Assembly: GCA_027475525.1 (NCBI GenBank)
Contig: JAMWFC010000068.1
Span: forward strand, 1 to 64,000
Source of the DNA: Macrolepiota albuminosa
Lineage: Eukaryota > Basidiomycota > Agaricomycetes > Agaricales > Agaricaceae
DNA length: 64,000 bases
Reading direction: 5' to 3'
In this document: positions 11,830-22,390 of the stretch, piece after piece
How the letters are laid out: each line of letters opens with the position of its first letter
Position numbering within the stretch: the stretch's first letter is position 1
Translations under genes and position numbers: made by a program
Notes under the pieces: model-generated
Databases searched by the model: none
The model's input: the letters and a program-made list of their open reading frames with translations, nothing else
What the model was told of the DNA's origin: nothing

Positions 11830-14800
11830 CTGTAATGTATCACATATGTATTAGTCCTGGGGACGAAGGAATTGACCGGCTACTGGGGTATTGAACGCGC
11901 ACTTTTCAATTGTATGCTCCGTTCTACTTCCGCCCACACTTTGGGTAGTTTCATCGCTAGATTTGACAAGCGATCAAGCAGGGATGCAAGAGACTAGGAT
12001 AGATCGGGGACCAACCCAGACATGAGTCGGATTTGGCCAAATTGCTTTGGTCGTCAAGCGTGGAAACTTCGTTGCCTGATGTTGGATAAAGAAACGCGTC
12101 GAGAGGTATGACGACCACAGAAAGGGGCTGCACGTCGCGCGGAGAGGTGAGTTCAAGCTCCGATGTGGCGATGCCAATTTCGGTCGCGAACGGTTATTAG
12201 TTGTCAACTGCTTGCCCAACCAACATACGCTACCATTTCACCATCCAATCAACTCTAGACATGCAAGCATTGAACCTTTCATCACTCATGAGCATTGGGA
12301 ATACTACAACTCCTATGGCCACGGATATCGTCAGTTTAGCTTTCACATGGATTTCGGCTTGACTTCGGCCTCGATAACCTTGGCAACCTGAATTGACAGA
12401 GGCTTCGTTGTCCATGTCTCTGTGGCGCGACAAAAAACACGTTAGAGTCAATCACTGATAGTATCATGTTTTCCAAGTCAGCTTGAGCAGGAAGCCATGG
12501 ACACAGAATACGCTTCCAACGACACATTTGCTTGTTACCTATGTCATCTGGACTGCCCATGGATCCAGGATGTGACTATAACTTTGAATTTGTGGATTAT
12601 GGGAGAGACTGGTACCTTTCCGACTCCACCGCATGCGCAGTGGGTAATTTTCCTTGATATCGATATCCATCTACGGGCCATTGATCCTTCCAGATTAAAG
12701 GGAATATTGTACTCCTGATAGAAACTCATTCAATACGCCTCATGGCGCTGAATCCTCTTCTTTATTCTGGTCCCCCATCTATCTGGGATTTTTACAGCAT
12801 CAGATTTTGTTTGGAGAAGTTAAGCCCATGTACAAAAAGAACTCCAGGGACGCCCTTGTGACCCTTTTTGAAGTCCCACGAAAGCCAAGATTACACGGTA
12901 TGATCTCGCTCACACATCGGGCATGAAATGTTTGCGTGTCTATTTTCCCATGGACAATGGAGGAATCAGATTGCAGTACACATTGCATACTTTGTGATAT
13001 ACCAAGGTGGTTTATGGCTAGATATAGTTCTCACTAACAATCACTCACGATGGGAACATGATCATCCGGAACTAGACTTCTGATAAGCCTATACATGAAT
13101 TTGTATTTAGGAATCTGTTGAGAAATGTCTTCCTTCTTGGTATCTCGAAACGCGAAGTGACTTCTTGTAGGATCACCGGTCCGTTTGACCTCGCCTTGGT
13201 ATCAAGAATTTCTCCACTAAACCAAAAAAAAACATCAAATCAGCCAAAAATCAGCATTATATTCCGTCATATCATATTTGCCAATTTTGATCTCCGTCCC
13301 GGACGGACATGGTTGATATCTGGGCCGACTCTCATGAAAATTCAGGGGACGCAGTTATGCGTCTTTGTCAGCCGTGAGAGGATGAGACCGAGGTATTCCA
13401 CGCTTTGATCGTGACGCCCGCAGGGACGGAGGCTCGGTTTTGATCCGTCACTTCACCGTCCCAATGCCGACGCCGACGCAACGGATCTCGGACTTGATAT
13501 CGAAGTGTCGAGTTTTTTCCGACCCACGGAAAGCCTTCCAGTCAAACTCCTGAATCAACTATTCTGGTGGAAACCTGTACTTATCTCGAATATCTTGGAA
13601 CTCAACTGTTTGTTCGCTCTTCGCCTTGGACGCAGAGTAGTACTGTCCTTCTTACTCCTACTTGGCGGTCTCGTGTGTTCCTGCTGTACAACCTCAAGTC
13701 GATAAGGGATCCGTACTGTAGCCTCCGGCCAAGACCATTCCGGAAGCCACTTCCCCGCAGCCCGTCTAAAAATATGACTTCGTTAAGGCACTAGAATTTC
13801 AAGGCACTGCCTTCGGGGTGCCAAAAGCTGTGCTGATCGAGGTGGCTCTTATTGCTTATCCGAGTTACTCTGCGTTTAACAGGCTTAGAGGCCGCCGCCC
13901 CCCGATGAATTCCCGGTAATGTACCTGCACTCGCAGTACAATATTTTCTTTGTTTCGCTTTAATTCATCTCCGCTACACCGGTTTTTTGCGGTAATGACT
14001 AGTCACCTTTGTAATTTTCATTATCATGCGAAATGTGGCTAATCATGATGCTCATATGAACAAAAGGAGGCTTACGGATGACTGTTAGCACCGACAATCC
14101 ACTTCCTTTCTCGTAACAATTCATTATAGCTATCAGAAAATTGAAGCCGGCACCCCCGGACCAAACAACCTTACCGTCTTGTTCTTGAGTCCTTTCTCGT
14201 GTTGAATGGTCAAATGAATATGTCACCAGATCCAGGGCTAGAAGAACCATCCAAGTTTGCTATCAAGCTGCCGTCGGATTTTCAGAAAAAAGTTTTGTAC
14301 CGATTAATGCCAAGTACTTTCATCCTATTATCGACCCAAGCTCCAAGATTAATGGTATATCCTTCAGGATCATCGCCTCAAAAATCTCACAATGCAGGCC
14401 AGAGATACAGAGTATCTTTTCTAGCCTGATGGCACGTTCAGTATACGGGGTTTCATCAAAAAGTACTGCCTTGAACTCTTCGTATCCAACCAGTACCTAG
14501 GGAACCAACGTCAGGAGGCGAGTGGATGTGTCAACTACAGGATGAACATTGGACGCGTCCATGTAAGACTTCGAGATCCTCAAAGAGCTCAGGACAGAAG
14601 ACCAGTTCCATATTCATGTATGTTGTAGCTGCGAGATTAAGTCTCAGCGGCTTGGTGTCTGTCGTCTGATTAAACTCCTGGTTATGTCTGCGGCTCGTCC
14701 TTGTAAAAAGGAATGATGACGAAGGTAAAGGACCATCTTTGACCATTCTTTACATTATTGTCTCCCTGAATGATATATAAAACACTGGCAAACATAATCT

Positions 14801-15007
14801 AGGTTCATCTTCTTAAGCTTCTCGAAGTCCTTCCCCCAATGCAACAGCATACTTCTTGCAATACTTCCATCATGATTCAAAGTAATTATCCGTGGACATT
14901 GAAAACAGTCGGAATCATATGAAGATACGATAGCCTTAGTAAAAATCGGAGCGAGCCTGGCTGCCCATCTAACAGTTTTCTTACATTCGCCGTTGCAACA
15001 TCATATG
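11830..15007. other. Intergenic or decayed sequence
   Basis: No family was recognised. On the minus strand at 12544-12729 and 12336-12560 there are frames with possible splice signals, including a stretch VPVSPIIHKFKVIVTSWIHG. A second possible coding area on the minus strand (about 14100-14880) contains GYEEFKAVLFDETPYTERA and WGKDFEKLKKMN but is cut by stops. Both may be remnants of unidentified genes. No RNA gene was seen. Confidence 0.35.
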
Positions 15008-17074
15008 TCAGAATTTGCCCCATATCCCTCCCAACACCAAATGTCTTGTCAGCAACATAAGGGCAACGCCAACTAAGACCATGGACCCTGCAGTGAGATG
15101 TGTCAGAATATGTTTTCTGTTGGCGTAGAAGATCTTTTACCTGCATAGAAGCCAACTGATTCAAATCCTCCAGTTGCGGTATTGATCGCACCAGAAATAG
15201 GTGGACCTGCAAGCGCGCCAAATGAAAAAATGGTCATGAACATGCCTATCCGGCGGCCTATGTCATCGGTGACACCGAGCGACATAATTGGATTTATCAC
15301 CAAAGAAACGTATGCACCAGACGAGAATCTTTAGGCGTATGAGCAACCAGAAACTCAACTTTCAATGTAGAGTACACTTACCCATATAATACAACTACAA
15401 CTATGAGCGCCGATTGATCTCTTGCAAATGGCCATGCATATGTCAGAACCCCCGCAGCAGCTGTGAAAGGAATAATGACGTTTGCCGCACCTAAGGACTA
15501 GTCATTAGTAAGAAAGGCTATGGATGCATAGCAGAATAATACCACAACGATCCGATAGCAAACCGGACATAAGTCTTCCAAAGAGCGAGCTTGCATTCGC
15601 TATCGCCAGCAAATAAAAAGAGAGAGAATCGGATATTCCAAGCTCCAGGGCACTGACGCTGACGTATGTGAGGACTAGGTAGAAACGTGAGCCATGAGTT
15701 CGAAAAGACAGATCGGAACTTACTAGTGTAGATTCCCAGAAACGAAAAGAATGCAGATACACAATAAATCGTAAAAGGAACATATCTGAAGGCCCGCAGG
15801 TTCAACAGACCACCAGCAACATTGACAGGTGGCAAACGCCGTTTCAATGTCTTATGATCCGTCAAGGGTTTGTCAGATGTTCACACCAAAGAGATAGAAC
15901 TAGAGACCTACCAAATTAGCAATTCCAAGGATAACGAAGAGAATAAAGCCAATAATTCTCATAGTCCACTGGAATCTAGAAGGTGGAAAGGTACATCAGA
16001 CATGAGGTAAGAACCAGATGACTATTCAGCCACACCCAACAGCGACGATAAGATTTTTTGCAGCGATGGGGAGGAACGTCCCACCGAGTGAAGATCCTAC
16101 CGCTACCCATCCCATTGCCAAACCACGCCTTCGATGAAACCAATGTCCAATTACGGCATTTGTTGGGCCGAAGATCCCTCCTGAGGCAATCTATGAACGT
16201 TAATGACACATCAGAACCACGTCAAAGGTAGAGGCTCGGAAGCATCTTACCCCAATAACGATGCCCTGGCAAAGGACGAAATGCCAGTATTGGGTACATT
16301 GCGCGACGAGAAAGGTAGCGAGGATGAGGAGAGCACTCGATGTCAATAATAATAACCTGAGGTATCCGAGATCGAATAGCCTCCCGACGAGTATTCCAGG
16401 CAGGAAGATTAGAGCATACTAAACGTAAAGATACGTCATAAGTAGGGGAATTGAAGCAGAATGCTGACCCACTTGTATTGATCCAATCCACGCACTTTAC
16501 AAAGTTGATTACGTTAGTTGAAGTCATTTAAGTCTTAGATGGAACGTAACAGACATACATATCAGAGGGAGATGAATCCTTCAGGATAGTTTGTTGGTAA
16601 TGGGCTTGGAACGTCTGTGAAAGGATGGTCAGCGGATGTCAAGGTTTAATTAGGAGAAACTAGAGCTCACTCCCCAAGAATTAACAAATCCGAACCTGAA
16701 TAAGGTGTTTGTGTCGTTAGCCGTTGATTAGGAAAGATGGAACGTACGTTGAAAATGAGTTACACATCCCCTGTCAACGGTATTCATGATTGACGAGGTG
16801 GAGGAGAAAAACAGAAGAAACGCACCCCCAGAACTATTAGCCATGCGCGCCAGCCACCGTCCGGGAAACTGGGATTGTCGTGTGACGCATTTGCTTTCTC
16901 TTTTTCGTCTTCTGTGTCTATGTTCTTATCTTGTTCATTCTCGTATTTTTTCGCGTGGTCGCGCACTAATGTCGATGCACCAGTTATGTCATCGTCGGAG
17001 AGCGATCGTGGTGTGCTAATCGTAGGATTATCCGCTATGCTCCGTTGCAAACCGGAAGTGGGTTCGCCGGCCAT
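15008..17074 (-). CDS. Monocarboxylate-transporter-like MFS protein
   Basis: A multi-exon gene for a major facilitator with about 12 membrane segments, similar to the fungal MCH/monocarboxylate (SLC16-like) family. Exon 1 (17074-16826, 83 codons) encodes an acidic cytosolic tail ending in the family signature SFPDGGWRAWLIVLG. The next exons give GMCNSFSTFGFVNSWG, with which the first transmembrane pair begins. Later exons carry the MFS loop equivalent (LPGILVGRLFDLGY), FGPTNAVIGHWFHRRRGLAMG between segments 4 and 5, and a second half with SGLLSDRCG and DDIGRRIGMFMTIFSFGALAGPP. The last exon reads GVALMLLTRHLVLGGIWGKF and stops at 15008-15010. All splice sites read are GT..AG. In fungi such proteins move carboxylates or other small organic compounds, or serve as orphan transporters. 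The substrate cannot be told from sequence. Confidence 0.87.
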
Positions 17075-18174
17075 TTGTTACGCGTTGCCCTAGGATATGA
17101 ACTGAAGGAGACCAAGTAAAGGGGAAAGAGGGAGAAGAGGAAGGAGATCGAGTAGAGTTAGATTATCGAGCTGGAAGAGCATTTGAGAGCATGGGAAATA
17201 AACACGGGTCATATTCGCCGTGTAACGTGCATCAAATGATCCTTTTGCGTCCTCGATGTGTATAAGATATTACGGAGAGCCCTGGACGTAGATATTCCTT
17301 ACATAAGGAAGTAGGGTGCTTTACGGCCTAGAGATATACCGTTCCAGTTCAGTTCAGATATTGATATTAGTCCACGATGGCCAGGCAATTTGGATTTCTC
17401 AGAGGTATGCCCAGGAGTCAAGGGATGGGCCGAACAGCTTTAGTGGGTAGCGGAGATGGAATTCTCGGAAGGCAAACGGAAGGCGATACTTAAAAGCTAG
17501 AAATCTGTGCCATGCAAGGAAGTAAATTGTTTGTACAAAGGACGAAATACATGTTTATTAAGATGAATGTGTCAATCTTAATAGATAAGCAAGCGACTCC
17601 AGTGTAATAACGGGACACAGGTAAAGTTCTGGCTCCGCTTGGAAGCCGACGAGCCGGATCCTCGACATCCGTTGATATGATTGCTGCTCCATACAGCATC
17701 CATACAGAAAGTTGAATAGATGTGTTACTGAGAAAGATTGCTGTGATACGTGTTAGAGTCTTACCTTTGCACCGATGCCAGATAGTCACATCTGGGAGCT
17801 TGTAATCTCTGGCTGCATTCTTAATCGAGTTGAATACCCGTTTTTCAAGTCTGTACGACCTCCTGTATGGGGTCCTCAGTCTTCAGGCTGACAAAATTGC
17901 GGTGAATAGCGGCACCAACCATCAATTCAAGAAGTATTGAATGTATTGTATGATTTTTCACTCTGCCCTTACATGCAGAGTTTAGATTGTCCTCGATTAT
18001 CACGCTCTCTTGAGTCGGACACAAATATATCACTTCCTTAAAAAATCATTTTGAAGACACTATGGATGTATTGGAGGATTCTGTGTGATCAAACTTTGCA
18101 TACTCTTTGTTGATTCATTTTACCGAGCCATGGTGGGTCACGAAACTTGGTCTGATTTCATACTTCTTAATTTT
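17075..18174. other. Intergenic
   Basis: Upstream region of the MFS gene and downstream region of the phosphotransferase gene. Only motif-free short frames are present. No RNA gene or repeat was recognised. Confidence 0.45.
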
Positions 18175-19101
18175 CTACACTTCGACAACTTCGATTTTCT
18201 CAGTCGTAGATGATGACCATATCGAATAGTAAAGACCAAGAGCCGCGTTCCGTAGCCATATTTCCTGCCGAAAATAAGGACCGCAGATGAAAGGTATGAA
18301 TACCTTCCATATCGCATCATTAGTCCCGCTAACCCTTTCATTATTATTCTGTCGCTTCATCGATATGTATTCAAACCATGTCGGATAAAATCCAGCCCAA
18401 GCCCAGTCAATAATCCAAATGCGACCATCGTCACCTAGGATGATATTCCGCAGGTTGAGATCCTGATGCACTAGTACGAGGGGTTCAGAATCGTCAAACA
18501 ACTCATTCCGTGATGGATCATCCAGTGGAAGTTTTTTGATATTAGCGGCAACGTTGTGGCGTTCGTTGAAGAATCGGGAAAGGGCGGAATATGAGGCAAA
18601 TGGACCACGAAGACGGTGATAGCCAAAAACGGGCGAATCGCAAACACGTGGTCCGTCCTTGTTCAGGGGACCCGGAGGCGTTGTGGCAGATGCTTTCAAG
18701 CGACGTAGCTGACGGATATAACGACGTAATGTAAAAGCGATACCAATTTTCCGCCAAATTGAAAGGGTTGGCCAAATTTCAGCAAGGGTTAGACCTGGTA
18801 TGTAGTCCATAACTATCCAGCATTCGTCGCTTTCAATGACTCGACGAACACGTGGGACAGGGATAGTTGTCTCTGCAAACACAAGATTGAGAGCCCTAGC
18901 TTCTCTTGGTTCAGGCCCATCCTCTGGGTTTTGCGACGCCTTTACCATGGTGTTGGTCGTTAACTTGTAAACGGACGTGCCGAAAAACAAGTCGTCAGGG
19001 CCTGGGCTGGTTATGATCTCGTGCAAGGGCTCGATGTTGTCCAAAAGTTTGTCAATCTCCAAGTCGCTAAGCTGGTCAACATCCGACGACTGGTGATCCA
19101 T
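18175..19101 (-). CDS. APH-family phosphotransferase (aminoglycoside/choline-kinase fold)
   Basis: One intronless frame of 308 residues with the protein-kinase-like fold of the APH/phosphotransferase enzyme family, greatly expanded in mushroom-forming fungi. A candidate nucleotide-binding Lys is K54 (NTMVKAS) and the paired Glu lies in EARALN (67). The hinge is CWIVMDYIPG (94-103). The catalytic loop reads VHQDLNLRN (211-219), giving H212, D214 and N219, followed by the metal-binding IIDWAWAG with D232. A helical C-terminal region with a Trp/Tyr-rich tail follows, as usual. All catalytic residues are present, so activity is likely. The name of the family comes from bacterial antibiotic kinases, but fungal members are thought to phosphorylate small metabolites or be orphan kinases. 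Nothing here suggests drug resistance. Neighbours give no functional hint. Confidence 0.85.
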   Translation of the reverse strand: MDHQSSDVDQLSDLEIDKLLDNIEPLHEIITSPGPDDLFFGTSVYKLTTNTMVKASQNPEDGPEPREARALNLVFAETTIPVPRVRRVIESDECWIVMDYIPGLTLAEIWPTLSIWRKIGIAFTLRRYIRQLRRLKASATTPPGPLNKDGPRVCDSPVFGYHRLRGPFASYSALSRFFNERHNVAANIKKLPLDDPSRNELFDDSEPLVLVHQDLNLRNIILGDDGRIWIIDWAWAGFYPTWFEYISMKRQNNNERVSGTNDAIWKVFIPFICGPYFRQEIWLRNAALGLYYSIWSSSTTEKIEVVEV

Positions 19102-20803
19102 ACAGTCTATGTGAGCACAGATATATGTTCACAAAACAGTGCAAAAACTGAATGTGCTCACCGCGATGCTTCTTTCCGGTCTTGTGTCAGGCATAACATA
19201 TGTCAGGACTATATCCAGTCCATCCGCTATCCACCCGAGGAACGTGTAAATCACCCATTTCGCATACATTGGTAGCCTCATGGAGGGGGTAGTGAGGGTA
19301 GTGAATCGAGTGTCGGGACTGAAATTCAGGGTCGCTATCCGGGCCGAGTTATCTCTTCATCTTATCTCTTGTCATTTCGCGTAAATTAAACGGGAGGGTG
19401 GGCCAAGTTGTGCTGCTCAGCGGCTTATATAAACGATGGGTAGGGTCTAAGTCACCTTTTCCGACGGCTTTCCTGATTTTCTAGTCATTGGTTCCTGATG
19501 GGGATCTGATGTTTAGTAGAATTTGTTTGTCCTCGACGCCAACACAAGGTGGTACAGCTCAGGATGACAACGTGTTCGTTGGTAGATATCAAGTGTCAAA
19601 ATCAGTCGTGTCAAAATCAGTCAGGATAAAATGTTTTCCCATTCAATCCCATGACCAAATCGATGGTTTGACGAATCGCACCTACTGACTTGGTAATATA
19701 AATAAAGATGCCTGTGGACCATGTACGTAACCCCTCACTCTACAACCTCGGACAAAGCCAGCTCCCTCACCAGAGACATTTATTATGGTATTGGCGCCTA
19801 AGCCTGTTGATGTCAGTGGATGGCTCCCAGAGGATCACCATCAAACCGTAACACATATCCAAGTCGCTGCTGTTCCAGTCGAAGATCGCTTTCATTCTCC
19901 AGGCAACAAAGGAGGTCAGCTATTACATTGGTACATGCCCATGTTGCTTGTGTGCCACTGCCTAATGTTTCATCCATTAGGAATATAGCATTCGTATTTC
20001 CACGGAACGTCAGAAGCACAAGCCATAAAGGTCTTTCCCTTGACACTGAGAAGGAAGGCAATGATCCAGTTGTGCAGGTAAAGTCAGGCGTCTGTAGTTA
20101 CAACTGCATTATCTTATCACTTTGTTGTAAGAATTGAAAGCCGTCGATATTTGGCGTCTTATAACGCCATAGGCGGGTTCACCATCGCCATTGAACCTGA
20201 CTCAGAATACAGGACGACGGACGAAATATATGGCCTTCTTTGTCACTACCAATTCAATCACTACTCTTATAACGGCGATGGTAGCGGCTGCCGCACTTGG
20301 TCCAGGGGTGTCATGGAGATACTTGTTCACGGAGGTGTACTTAATCAGTCGTGTCTTGTTCGTCTCGATCATAGACAACTTGATGCACAACGCCCAATAC
20401 TGGGTTCCTTTGGAAGATGGTGCTAACTTTTTCTAGGACCACAACGTACAATGGCCGGAGTGTCATACTGGCATATCAGGTCTACTATAACCCGGACATC
20501 TACTTTCAATAATATCTGAAAATAAATGTGTTATTCGAGATACTGCAATTAGTCTAGATCTACAAGGCTGATTCGAAACTTGTATTCTCAACAGTCTAAA
20601 AGCTTGTGCACCTACGTACTTCATGCATACTTAACGACATGTAAAATCAAGAAGATTGTGACACTCCGTGACCATGGTCGATAAGATTGATCTGAAGCTC
20701 CCTCCAACGATTGCACTTGTTTACATCCCTCCCAGTTTGGGAATAGCAAAAAAATTTGCTCGAACTGAACACCGTATACCTTCAGCGCACAAGACACTAA
20801 TTG
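19102..20803. other. Intergenic with a possible membrane-protein remnant
   Basis: Mostly unassigned sequence between the divergently transcribed phosphotransferase and fibrillarin genes. A perfect 15-bp tandem repeat (GTGTCAAAATCAGTC twice) lies at about 19590-19622. The only coding-like piece is described separately at 20191-20436. Confidence 0.45.
20191..20436 (+). pseudogene. Possible fragment of a fungal seven-helix membrane protein (DUF6534-like)
   Basis: An 81-codon frame contains TTNSITTLITAMVAAAAL and then YLISRVLFVSIIDNLMHN. This resembles the last two helices of the DUF6534-type integral membrane proteins of basidiomycetes, where a TxTxLxT helix is followed by a helix ending in a conserved Leu-Asn. 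No matching upstream helices can be assembled without stops, so if real it is a remnant. Resemblance is from memory and weak. Confidence 0.3.
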
Positions 20804-22067
20804 ATGGCATTTGGTGTGTGATACCTGATAAACTTCTCTCTACGTACTGATTCCCTCGTTCGAAATGCACAGGAGCACCAGGTGGGCGCGGTGGATTTGG
20901 TGGACGAGGTGGAGGAGATAGGGGCGGAAGAGGCGGAAGAGGTGGTGCAGGTGGTCGTGGAGGACGTGGTGGAGGACGTGGTCAGCTTGAGCTTGAATTT
21001 GGATTCAAACGCAAGGACTAACCGTTTCTTTTTCCTCAATTTTCAGGTGGAGGTGTCCGTGGTGGAGGCGCCGCACGAGGCGGACGTGGTGCCGCTGGCG
21101 GTCGCGGTGGTCGTGGCGGGCGCGGTGGTGGTGGTGGTGGTGGCAGAGGTGGCAGAGGTGGTGCGAAGGGCGGCGCGAAGACCGTGCTGGAGCCCCACAG
21201 ACACCCTGGCGTTTTCATTGCTAAAGGCAAAGAACACATGCTTGTCACGAAAAATCTTGTGCCTGGCGAGTCGGTGTATGGAGAGAAGCGGATAGCTATT
21301 GACGGAGACGTTGAGGGTACGAAGACAGAGTATCGGGTGTGGAATCCGTTCAGGTCCAAGCTTGCGGCGGGTGTGCTTGGTGGGTTGGATGATATCTTTA
21401 TTAAGCCGGGTGCAAAGGTGCTTTACCTTGGTGCAGCGAGTGGAACGAGTGTTAGTCACGTTGCGGATATCGTTGGGCCGGTGAGTACCCTGTCATTTTT
21501 TTCTCCGTATTAGCGCTTATTTTTACTCGCGTTTCTTTCGACCTAGGAGGGTATCGTGTACGCTGTTGAATTCTCGCCACGTTCAGGCCGTGACCTGATC
21601 AACATGGCCAAAAAACGCACAAACGTCATTCGTGAGCACTTTCAATTTTTCCGTCTACGATGCTATATGATAATTTTCTTTCTAGCCATCGTTGAAGATG
21701 CCCGGTTGCCGCAAAAGTATCGGATGCTGCTCTCATCGGTAGACGTCATTTTTGCAGACGTCGCGCAGCCAGATCAGGCGCGTATCGTTGCCCTCAATGC
21801 AGATAGCTTCCTCAAGGATGGTGGCCATGCCGTCATCTCCATCAAAGCCAGTTGTGTTGACTCGACGGTCCCCCCGGAAACGGTCTTCGCGTCCGAGGTG
21901 CAACGACTAAAACAAAGCAGATTCAGGCCTCTGGAACAGGTTACTCTAGAGCCTTATGAGCGAGATCATGCTATGGTGTCTGGTATGTTACGACATCTGT
22001 TTGACTGAGCATACATATTGACAATTTTTTTGTAGCTATCTACCAACGACACGAAAAAAGTACCTGA
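20804..22067 (+). CDS. NOP1: Fibrillarin, box C/D snoRNP 2'-O-methyltransferase
   Basis: Six exons (20804-20813, 20873-20980, 21047-21480, 21547-21631, 21686-21982, 22036-22067) give 966 nt, encoding 321 residues, the usual fibrillarin length. The protein is the catalytic subunit of box C/D snoRNPs in the nucleolus, methylating ribose 2'-OH of rRNA with S-adenosylmethionine; it also methylates a histone H2A glutamine in yeast and human. The first 10-nt exon supplies MAF and joins a glycine/arginine-rich (GAR) domain that runs to about residue 82 in RGG-type repeats. The methyltransferase domain begins near [20 protein letters not shown], with [13 protein letters not shown]. The SAM loop is [17 protein letters not shown], and [10 protein letters not shown] and [13 protein letters not shown] follow. 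The end [11 protein letters not shown] replaces the usual Pro-rich tip. The second intron has an unusual GTCAGC donor. Gly-rich frames on the opposite strand are shadows of the GAR domain. Confidence 0.95.
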
Positions 22068-22390
22068 TTGACTTTCCTCTCCGTGTTTTCTCATCTCTGT
22101 TGGATGAAAAATTAGTCTGTACTCTTATCATTGCCAAGTTGTATGTAGTAGATACTTGCTTGGCTGTCTACTTCCTTCTATATATATTGCTTAATCTCCA
22201 AGGAAGCACCGACAAACGACATTTTTGACGTGGCAAAGTGATCATGTGCCTTGCAGAAGTTGCAATGGGCGGTGAAATCTGCTAGCTGCCCAAAACACAC
22301 TGAAACTGATCTTGACGACCTTATCCTTCTACCTCCACCTTCAGTCGCGGCTGCGGCGCAGTTATCATTATTTCTGGTGATTTCTAGCTG
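22068..22390. other. Intergenic (323 bp)
   Basis: Short spacer between fibrillarin and the mannosyltransferase gene, both on the plus strand. It must hold the 3' UTR of the first and the promoter of the second. No definite signal was seen. Confidence 0.5.

Noticed and set aside
20797..21459. Long minus-strand frames rich in Pro/Arg or Thr/Ser opposite fibrillarin
   Set aside because: They are mirror images of the GGN-rich GAR codons on the plus strand. Splicing and homology support only the plus-strand gene.
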